Assembly (NCBI GenBank): GCA_949130495.1
Contig: OX422223.1
Location: 74,212,751-74,276,750, forward strand
Direction of reading: 5' to 3'
DNA: 64,000 bases
Origin: Sambucus nigra
Taxonomy: Eukaryota; Streptophyta; Magnoliopsida; Dipsacales; Adoxaceae
The translations under genes were made by a program, and so were the position numbers. A model generated the notes under the pieces. That model did not search any database and was not told where the DNA came from. It worked only from the letters and a program-made list of their open reading frames with translations. Every line of letters begins with the position of its first letter. The stretch's first letter is position 1. This document shows, piece by piece, positions 56,540 through 64,000 of the stretch.

Positions 56540-58135
56540 TCACGCCATAGAGTCTAGGGTAGGTTCGAGGAGAAAGGAAGGCCATACGATGTACGCACTG
56601 AGATAACCCTCAATATGTGTCATGCCGCCTTGTTCGCGCAACCACAATGTGGAGTTCTCCTTCGTGGTTATCACATGCATGATGAGAACCTTGGACTTGA
56701 TGTTTTGAAGGATACGTCCATGAACCGGAATACTCAGGACGATATTCGGGTCCCTCAACCCCCTCGCTATTCGCTGGCCATCATATATGTCGCGTAAAAA
56801 CATGCACGACTAACCGATTATTGACATAGGCTGCTGGATGGGAGCTAAGTAGGGGAATGGATCATCAAGCGGTGAGTTCGCGCGTATCGGCGATGAAGCA
56901 GCGACGTCCACGTCCACGTCCTCATACTCATCCACCTCCTCCTCCACCATCTTCTCCTTCCCCTTCCCCTTCCCCTTGCCCTTTCCGCCCAACTGACGCT
57001 TCATGAATGCGTACATATCTAGGACCGTCGCCTCCAACCTTGATAGCTTTGTGTCATGTGTGTCCACCTGATGAGCCAACCCGATGTTGCTCATCTCCAT
57101 TCCGATTATCTTAGATTTTCCCACTAGCGAGCTCACCCCCTAGTCCTCCCCTTACGATCAGCACCGAGCACTTAGATGAGTGCGTCCGTGGATAAAGATG
57201 CCTTATCGGCATCAGACTGCAACTCATGCACTTCCTTAAGCTTTGCGTCAAACGACAAAAAGCACACGATTAGTTAATTAAGTAAATAAAAAAACTATAA
57301 CATAATTAACAAAAATTAAACTATTGAATTACTTACAATCGTGGTCGCGACGCCCAGGGACACCTACTTATCCTTGCCCTTCTTTGTTCGAATTTTCATA
57401 TAGGCATCGAGCCTATGTGGCCTACCCCAGAGCCACTCCCCGTCCCCTGAAATAAAATAATACAAAATTAGTAAGTAACGCAAAGTAAAATAATGTAGAA
57501 TAACATATTTCTATAATTATAGAAAAATAAAAACTTACCATCCTGTGCTCCACCTCAGCGTAAGACGACCGAAGTAGTGCACGTCAGTCTTTTTTTCCCG
57601 ATTGTCAAGATGCTAATTATCTCTCATGGATCTCATTGTCGATGAACTTTTTTCCTTTTTGCCAATGCGATCGCTATGGTCTTCCCAAAAGTACCAGGCG
57701 CGTAAATTTTTCTTCCACATCTTATGTTGTTCCCTCAACCGCTCCAACACGGAATCGAGGAGGTGTGGGGCCAGGTCGAATTGTTTCTTTCAAACAAATA
57801 CAAAACAAACAGAAAGTAAGTGTTAGTTGCTAATAAATATAACTATAAATTGAAATTGAAATTGAAATTGAAATTGAAATTGAAATTGAAATATAAATAT
57901 AAATATAAATATAATACCTGTAGTGCCGCTCAAACAACCAACTTGAGCTCATTTGGCACTTCCCTCCAACTAGTGTACCCCGGGCCGATAATCATCTTCA
58001 CCAACTCCAGGGATCTATTCAATATCCCCATCTTGTTCTCAAGGGCCGATCCCAATTTGCCCCATTTTGGGAGCCTAGGGGCCGAGGAGCCCTCATTACC
58101 TCCGGTGCCGACAAGCCCTGAAGAAGACATTTTCT
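56540..58135 (-). pseudogene. CACTA-B Ptta/En/Spm-type gene (multi-exon)
   Basis: Same exon layout as in CACTA-A. Exon 1 (58,130-57,918) has MSSSGLVGTGGNEGSSAPRL, ENKMGILNRSLELVKMIIGP and ELKLVV, then a GTATTA-type donor. Later exons are recognised near 57,540-57,780, 57,345-57,445 and 57,100-57,270. The last exon pieces 57,136-56,810 and 56,803-56,540 carry the coiled-coil-like SRLEATVLDMYAFMKRQLGG and the acidic run. A stop and a frameshift between them and several others disable the gene. Confidence 0.72.
57838..57917. repeat. Hexanucleotide array inside Ptta intron (CACTA-B)
   Basis: About seven AAATTG units followed by about four AAATAT units, at the same intron position as the longer array in CACTA-A. 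Confidence 0.9.
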
Positions 58136-58570
58136 GTAAAAATTGTTGTTATTAGTACAAATCCAAATGAATTAGAATAATACAAAGCACTAACCATATT
58201 ATAACAAAACACTGACAAATTTGAATTAATGCACTAAACTGATCAAGTACAAATGAATTAAAAGCATTAAATTGATGCCCGATAATAATAAAACACTAGA
58301 ATAATACATCCACTGGACATGGACTTTAAATTAATGCTTAAGAATTAAATCTAAATATTACATGCAGTAAAATGATCAAGTACAAATGAATTAAAAGCAT
58401 TAAACTAATGTTCGATAATTGGAATACTTATTACAATTCTAAAAATTATTTCAAATTCGGGTTATCATAAAAAATGGATTGATATTCGGTGGGAGTAGCC
58501 AAGCATCCACACTACTATTTAGATGCTTTGGCTCATGTAGGAAGATTGACCACGGCTCGTTGTTGTTATA
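58136..58570. other. CACTA-B spacer between Ptta and DUF4216
   Basis: About 435 bp of AT-rich DNA with a repeated phrase AAATGAATTAAAAGCATTAA (near 58,250 and 58,385). No coding signal. Confidence 0.5.
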
Positions 58571-59010
58571 CTACGAGTAAAACACTTTCTTGACCTTTTG
58601 AAATGCATAAACAAACGGCTCATCGCTCATGTGTTCCTTGCTATTCAACTTGGACAAGTCAACTTTGATCAAATTGGTGTCAGGATCAACTTTACAAGCA
58701 TTTTTATCCTTAACTCTTACCCAATCACAGTAAAATACAACCTTTTTGAAGCTTGCATAGTCCAATTCAAATATATTTAGAATTACACCATAGTAAGTTA
58801 TTTCAGCATCAACGAGGTTTTTATCTTTCGCGCTCGCTCGAAAGAATGTAAGAGGCTTGTATGAAATGCCCGAGTTCTGTACATTTGTACCTTCCTCGTA
58901 CACCCTTGCACCGAATACGTGACCGTTCAATCGATACTTTTTGTACTCTTGTGCTATGAATAAGGGTCTAGTGGCTAGTCGAGCAAGCCTTGATGTCGCA
59001 TCACCCATCC
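58571..59010 (-). pseudogene. CACTA-B DUF4216-containing exon
   Basis: A 145-residue open frame: MGDATSRLARLATRPLFIAQ, SGISYKPLTFFRASAKDKNL, YYGVILNIFELDYASFKKVV and FYCDWVRVKDKNACKV, ending SDEPFVYAFQKVKKVFYS. It covers the whole DUF4216 pattern and is intact over this exon, unlike the copy in CACTA-A. In plant CACTA elements this domain is fused to, or transcribed with, tnp2. It is the best-kept coding stretch of either CACTA copy. The rest of its gene is broken, so a functional product is unlikely. Confidence 0.8.
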
Positions 59011-59279
59011 TTAAGATCTGAGATAATAGATAAATTAATTAGGTTAGTTATAAAGTTTTATTGTAATGTAATATTATATAACAACCATTTTCATTATAAT
59101 TACCTCGTGTGACAACCATAACCTAAATTCACTGCCTAATTGTGCCATTATTTTTCGTCTTTTATTGTTGTCACAGGCTTCAAATTATCTGCATAAAATT
59201 AATGTGCTGAACGTATTAAAAAATTAATCATGTATAAAATAATCTAAAATGATGTAAAACTTAAAATAATTTAAACTTA

Positions 59280-61280
59280 ATTTTTCCATTGTTCGACATC
59301 TTCATGTGTGTCAAATATATAACGAGTTACTTATTCATATTGCAAACTCGTTAATTTCACTCATTTTCCCATCACATGATGACCCTCATCAACGAACTCA
59401 TCAATGTCATCAACGTTGGTCGGGTTAGGAATATATTCTCGAATATATATTGATGACTCCACAATTATGTATTCCTCTGTAATTTATCTTGCAATATATC
59501 GTGTATTCTTGACGTAATCTTTCAAAACTTTCATCAATCTTTCAAACGGATACATCCATCATTATCTAACTGGACCGCAAAGAAGTGTCTCGTCACATAA
59601 ATGTACCAGCAAGTGAACACTTATATCGAAGAATGATGGGGGAAAGTACTTCTCGAACACACAAATCGCTTCGGTAATCACTAATTTTGTGGCCACTATG
59701 TGTTCTCGATTGACTACATTCTCACATAAAAGTGAGAAGTAGATACTAATTTGCATAATAGCCCTCCGCAAATCCTTGTGCTTGGATAAATAATGCTTAA
59801 ACAATAGAGGAACCAATTGCATGATCACATGTCAATCGTGGGACTTACAGTTATGTAAATCATAGGTAGCATAATTCATAATCCTTTGCAAGTTGGATGA
59901 AAAATTAGATGGAACCTTAAAATTATATATTGTGTCTAAAAAAACCTTCCTTTCCTCACTCGTAAAAGTAAACGCACCATGGGAAATTATTGTCCTTCCC
60001 CTACTACCTTGTTTCAATCATAGTTGTGGCTTAAGTTTCAAAGATTTAAGGTCTTTTCGTGCATTTTCTCCATCCTTTGAATGACTCCCCCTGAGGCATG
60101 TGCCCACAATATGTTCAGCAATGTTCTTCCCTGTGTACATCATATCCAATACATGGCTCACCGGGTTATTCTTCCAATAAGGAAGGTCAAATAAAATTGA
60201 CCTCTTAGACCATGCCTTTCTTATCTGAGTTTCATTGCCAGTTGGGGTCTTCTTATGCTCGACGTTCTTAAATTTAGGATTCTTACCTAGCATATTTGGG
60301 CCACAATCATAAGATTTACTTTCAATTTCTAAACCTGAAAGTTTTCTCGGCGGTAGCCTATGTTCAACCTCGCCAAATAAAAAATTGGCACCTTTATCCA
60401 ATCTAAATCTATGATCGGGGGGTAAAAACCTCCGATGGCAGTGGTATACATTTTTTGAGCTAGAAGGGAGACGAAGAGATTCAGTATCCTCTCCACAAAT
60501 AGGACACCCCAAATATCCATGTACTACACAACCGAATAATGTCCCATAAGCTGGAAAATCATGAATTTCCCACATCAACATAGCTTTCATCATAAACTCT
60601 TCTTTTCTAAAAAAAGTAAAATGCTTCCACACCCTCTTCCCACAAATCATTTAATTCTTCTATCAAAGGAGTCAGGTAAACATCGATGTCCTCACTTGGT
60701 GCCTTTGGCCCAAGGATCAATAAAGACAACATCAAAAATTCAGGTCTCATGTACTGTGAAGGAGGGAGGTTGAGTGGGGATAGGATCAGTGGCCATACAC
60801 TCTGATTGGTGCATAAATTTCCAAATGGATTGAAACCATCTATTGATATTGCCAAACGAATGTTACGTTGTTCTCGAGAAAAATCGGGATACTCATAACT
60901 CATCCTCCTCCAAGCTGTAGAATCAATAGGATGACTCATGAGATTATCCCCTACTTCTTCCCTAGCATGCTAGGTTATTGCCTCCACTATCCATGTTACT
61001 ATGAAAAATCGCTTTAATCTAGTACCAACGGGAAAATATTTTAACACTTTTGAGCTTGTGCCTTCCTTGCCAGTAGATTGGACATATCTAGGTTCATCGT
61101 ATACCAGACACCGATCGAAATTTTCATACTCCTTTCGATATAATATGCAATCATACACACAAGCATGAATAGATTTATGCTTCATTCCCAAACCTTTCAA
61201 ACGGTTCTTCATAATAGGATAGCTATTTGGAAGCGTATTATCCTTGGGTAGCAAGCCCTTTACCCAATTCAGAAAGGGTG
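59280..61280 (-). pseudogene. CACTA-B tnp2 transposase, core kept, N-terminus deleted
   Basis: 61,254-60,970 holds LPKDNTLPNSYPIMKNRLKG, IHACVYDCILY and VLKYFPVGTRLKRFF. 60,939-60,607 holds HPIDSTAWRRMSYEYPDFSR and SIDGFNPFGNL (first catalytic Asp), ending PSEDIDVYLTPLIEELNDLW. After a frameshift, 60,650-60,018 holds MLMWEIHDFPAYGTLFG, HGYLGCPICGEDTE and HRRFLPPDHRFR. After a TGA, 60,017-59,832 ends NCKSHD. 59,828-59,562 is DUF4218 (CVFEKYFPPSFFDISVHLLV). Homology starts abruptly at 61,280, so the N-terminal domain and start codon are missing. A gel-like remainder to 59,280 is badly mutated. Confidence 0.85.
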
Positions 61281-61429
61281 TATAAACAATAACCTATTAC
61301 TTGTTGTATAAAATTAATTCAATATATCCCGATTTCCTCAATCTCCTCTAAAGGGTGAGGAATTTTATCCCATTCAAGATCGTATATTTTTGTAATATAC
61401 TTAATATCTCATGCACATTATTCTAATTT

Positions 61430-61587
61430 GAGGAAAATTCGACAGCATCTCCCCAGAGTTCTCCAAGTACACGACGTAGATTTGTAAGCGTGAGTGTTAT
61501 TTCAATTGATAATTGAAATAACACTCAACATCGCATCATCTAGTATGTACCCAGAGAACATTAAGATACGACTGTAGAACTTCCTCG
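61430..61587. mobile_element. 158-bp foldback (MITE-like) insertion in CACTA-B
   Basis: The segment is a near-palindrome. A perfect 16-base hairpin GAGTGTTATTTCAATT / AATTGAAATAACACTC with loop GAT sits at its centre (61,492-61,526). The ends GAGGAAAATTCGACAG and CTGTAGAACTTCCTC pair imperfectly. CACTA-A has no such sequence at the matching place (about 52,710), where flanking DNA is continuous. I see no clear target duplication. Confidence 0.65.
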
Positions 61588-62089
61588 AAAAGCGATAAGT
61601 TTAAGCCACTAAGAATATTATTATATAGAAACTATGTAGTCCCAAACTGTCCAAACGGGACAATTCGAGAGATCTCATTATAGGGATAATGACTCTCGAA
61701 CGGGTCTAAGGGCTATTGAATGTCTACGCATAAGAACTAGAAGGCTAGTATGTATGCACACTATGTGTAATTTCAAGTATGTGTCATTTAGTTATGATAA
61801 GTCCGTGGTCGTGCCACTCTCAAACGGGTCGTGACACAAAGTAATTTTAGAAAAAGTTGAAAACTCCCCCTCCCCCCATTTTGACAACAATCCAGTGGTC
61901 GTGCCACTTCCAAAATTAACCAACCCAACAAAGTAAGACAATATAATTATTTAAGGATTTATTAGTGTGAATTAAATTCAGGATTTTGAAAAAATTTAAC
62001 AACCAGCTTCTATATCCAACCACATTCAAACCTAAATAAAAATATAGAAACAATATTTATAATGTAAATTTAATTTTATTCTTTAAACA
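61588..62089. other. CACTA-B 5' region upstream of tnp2
   Basis: Aligns in part (61,605-61,935) with 52,725-53,035 of CACTA-A. The rest is AT-rich with no coding signal. Confidence 0.5.
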
Positions 62090-62335
62090 ATAAGATTCAA
62101 TTAATATTAACAGAACCTATTAATTTCAATCCCAACTATAACATCACCCAATCAACATTAACAATTAATTTCAAGTCCTAAACTAAACATTAATTTCAAT
62201 TCCCTAATCAACATTAACAATTAATTTCAAATCCTAAACAGAACATTAATTTCAAGTCCTAACCTAAACATTAATTTCAAGTCCTAAATTAATAATTAAT
62301 TTCAAGTCCTAAACATTAATAATTAATTTCAACAC
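62090..62335. repeat. Minisatellite of ATTAATTTCAAGTCCTAAA-type units
   Basis: Seven to eight units of about 24-37 bp, each with AATTTCAA followed by (G/A)TCCTAA and ACATTAA. CACTA-A lacks it. Confidence 0.8.
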
Positions 62336-62650
62336 ATACACCCCCCCTCCCCCCCCCCCCCACCACCACGCACACACGTACACACACTCACCCACCTGCA
62401 CACACACACACACACACCCCAGCCCTCCTCCCCCCCACCACACACACACACACCCCTATACATGCACACACACACTATCCACACACACACACATACACAT
62501 ACACACATATACACACACATATATACAAAGGAAAGAGAAAGAGAGGAAAAGGCTAACCTAAAAATCACTTAGAGAGAGAGAACAGTCACTTAGAGAGAAA
62601 AAAAAGATGGAAGTGAAAACAGTGGAAAAAAAAAGGGAAGGGTTTTTTTA
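62336..62650. repeat. C-rich/CA-rich and GA-rich tract (CACTA-B)
   Basis: CCCCCC runs and ACACAC to about 62,525, then GA-rich sequence to about 62,645. Counterpart of 53,083-53,510. Confidence 0.88.
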
Positions 62651-62835
62651 GTGACAAAGTTATCACGAACCTGTCATAGTCTTTGGCCGTGATAACTTTA
62701 TAAGATTGTCACGGTCATTGATCGTGACAAGACTTTATCATTGACTGTGACAAAAAATGCATGTTTTTTTGTCACGGTCAATAACCGTGACTAGGTTGGC
62801 CGATTGAAAGGTGACAATTTGACCTTTTTGGTGTA
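62651..62835. repeat. CACTA-B right subterminal repeats and TIR
   Basis: About four GTCACGGTCATTGACCGTGA-like units, decayed, then GACAATTTGACC and TTTTTGGTGTA. Confidence 0.82.
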
Positions 62836-63330
62836 ATTCTGATAGACCAAGCGTTTGATGATAATCTCCCGATATGGAACTTTTACGTTGATGGATCATC
62901 TTGTGCAACTGACAGTGGAGCAGGTATAATACTTAACACTCTTGATGAGATAGATATTGAATATGCTCTGCGATTCCAGTTCCAAGTCTCAAATAACGAA
63001 GCAGAGTATGAAGCTCTCTTTGTGGGTTTGAGTTTGTCCCAATCACAAAACGCTGAGCAAGTTGTGGAACACAGTGATTCTCATTTGGTGGTGAACCAAA
63101 TATTGAATTTGTATCGAGCTAAAGGAGAGATGATGACTAGATACCTGTCTGAAGCATTGGATGTGATAGCCAAATTATCAGTTATTCGGATAAGCAGAGT
63201 ACCAAGATTGGAGAATACCCGAGCATATGCACTTGCTCGTCTAGCTTCAGCAACAAGAATTGAGCTCCGAAGAACTATTCCAATCGAGATTCTAGCAAAT
63301 ATCAGTATAGATGAAGACCTAATGATCAAT
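62836..63330 (+). pseudogene. Tat-3 second RNase H domain
   Basis: Open from the CACTA-B border: NFYVDGSS (first Asp), SNNEAEYEALFVGLSLS (Glu) and VVEHSDSHLVVNQI (second Asp), then ENTRAYALARLASAT, where the family has Asp in the ADALA position and this copy has Tyr. This is the archaeal/plant-type RNase H that Tat elements carry in addition to the Gypsy one. The frame is uninterrupted from 62,836 to 63,555 (240 codons), the longest open piece of Tat-3, but one catalytic Asp is lost and no start codon precedes it. Confidence 0.85.
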
Positions 63331-64000
63331 CTTATCACATTAGATATGGGACCATCTTGGATGGATCCCATCAGAGCTTACATTGAAGAAGGAACTTTTC
63401 CAGCAGATACAATTGAGGCTAAAAAGCTGAAGTACAAAGCAGCAAGATATGTGCTGGACAAAGGAGTGTTATACAAGAGAGGATTAACAGCTAGCTTGCA
63501 GCGTTGTGTTCATCCAACAGAGGTTCAAGACCTGATCCAGGAAGTGCATGAATGATCTTGTGGAGCTCACATAGAAGGCGGGACACTACTGCAGTGGATT
63601 ATTACACAGGAATACTATTGGCCCACTATGCGAGCGGATTGTTTAGCCTTCGCTAAGAAATGTGACAAGTGATAAAGATATTCCAGCATTCGCAAGACTC
63701 CATAGGCTACTGTCACTTCAATCACTTCACCTAGGTCGTTTACAATTTGGGTAATAGACTTGGTCGGCCCATTACTGACCACCCAAGGAAGATTCAAGTA
63801 CTTAGTCGTTGTTGTGGACTATTTTACAAAATGGGTGGAGGCATAAACCTTGGTGGACATTCCATATGAGAAGGTCTACTAATTCGTTTGGAAGAGTATC
63901 ATTTGCAGATATGGGTTGCCTTATGCCTTCATTATCGACATGGCACGCAGTTCGATAACGAAGAATTTACCGCTTATTGTGCTCAGTCTAAGATCCAAAA
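63331..64000 (+). pseudogene. Tat-3 integrase, cut by window end
   Basis: WMDPIRAYIEEGTFPADTIE, KKLKYKAARYVLDKGVLYKR and CVHPTEVQDLIQEVHE lead into the zinc-binding part (H in VHE, H in CGAH, C in FAKKC; the last Cys is replaced by TGA). Then come VIDLVGPLL (first catalytic Asp) and FKYLVVVVDYFTKWVEA. Near 63,940 the DNGTQF motif is spoiled by a one-base deletion in GACATGGC. Stops: TGA at 63,553-63,555 and several later. The third catalytic residue lies beyond the window. Confidence 0.82.

Larger units (their letters stand above)
55991..62835 (-). mobile_element. CACTA-B: non-autonomous CACTA transposon, ~6.85 kb
   Basis: The left end reads CACTACACCAAAACT. The right end reads TTTTTGGTGTA and lacks the expected final GTG, or has ATT in its place. 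The flanks share ATTCTG (55,985-55,990 and 62,836-62,841). Subterminal units match those of CACTA-A. On the minus strand are tnp2 (about 61.3-59.3 kb, core kept, N-terminus missing), DUF4216 (58.6-59.0 kb) and Ptta (56.5-58.1 kb). Relative to CACTA-A about 590 bp covering the N-terminal transposase-associated domain are deleted, and a 158-bp foldback is added. It interrupts Tat-3 between its two RNase H domains. Confidence 0.9.
45123..64000 (+). mobile_element. Tat-3: Tat-lineage Gypsy element split by two CACTA transposons, runs off window
   Basis: A 461-bp LTR (45,123-45,583) is followed by a primer site and, on the plus strand, gag, protease, RT, Gypsy RNase H, a second RNase H and integrase. 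The second RNase H, between the Gypsy RNase H and integrase, is the hallmark of Tat-type elements. The reading frame is cut by CACTA-A in the protease and by CACTA-B between the two RNase H domains; removing each would restore continuity of the surrounding protein. Many stops and several frameshifts mean it is dead. The 3' LTR is outside the window, so the target duplication cannot be checked. Confidence 0.88.

Overview
This window is a stretch of plant nuclear DNA made of nested, mostly dead transposable elements. I see no intact host gene, no rRNA or tRNA gene, and nothing bacterial. The evidence for a flowering plant is the mix of element families (Tekay/Del-type chromoviruses with initiator-Met primer sites, Tat/Ogre-type Gypsy elements, CACTA transposons with tnp2, DUF4216, DUF4218 and Ptta domains) together with plant-style introns (GTAAGT donors). 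The species cannot be told from the sequence.

Left part (1-17.5 kb): a minus-strand Tat/Ogre-like element (Ogre-1) supplies its protease-side region at 1-1102, its gag at 10,830-12,214, a long leader, a primer site at 13,858-13,875 and an LTR from 13,879. Its gag is split by Tekay-1 (1103-10,824, plus strand), which has two ~3.1 kb LTRs, CTTGG target duplications, a primer site, a polypurine tract and a badly decayed interior. A tandem-repeat-rich zone fills 15.5-17.5 kb.

Middle (17.5-33.3 kb): two plus-strand gene remnants, each about 100 bp behind its own TATA box. One is a spliced plant-mobile-domain-like gene (17.7-19.8 kb); the other is DUF7745-like (20.6-21.6 kb). A Tekay-like leader/LTR scrap lies between them. 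An LTR-like unit with three minisatellite families follows (22.1-23.6 kb). A second minus-strand Ogre-like copy (Ogre-2: protease, gag, leader, primer site, LTR) runs from 23.8 to about 30.5 kb. Then comes another plus-strand LTR-like unit (31.3-32.6 kb).

Right part (33.3-64 kb): a CACTA remnant (CACTA-C, minus) is split inside its tnp2 gene by Tekay-2 (33,918-44,146, minus; GGAAG duplication; LTRs differing at only a few percent of sites). At 45,123 a plus-strand Tat-lineage element (Tat-3) begins and runs off the window in its integrase. It is interrupted twice by related CACTA transposons in the same orientation: CACTA-A (47,575-53,814) in the protease, and CACTA-B (55,991 to about 62,835) between the two RNase H domains. 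The two copies carry complementary internal deletions, so neither encodes a whole transposase.

How the pieces relate: nesting gives an age order (Ogre-1 before Tekay-1; CACTA-C before Tekay-2; Tat-3 before CACTA-A and CACTA-B). Most coding regions carry in-frame stops that look like CAG-to-TAG or CGA-to-TGA changes, as expected for long-silenced, methylated DNA. The points most worth following are a palindromic motif shared by four promoters of both orientations, the antisense-type gene remnants, and the paired, complementary CACTA derivatives with a small foldback insertion in one of them.
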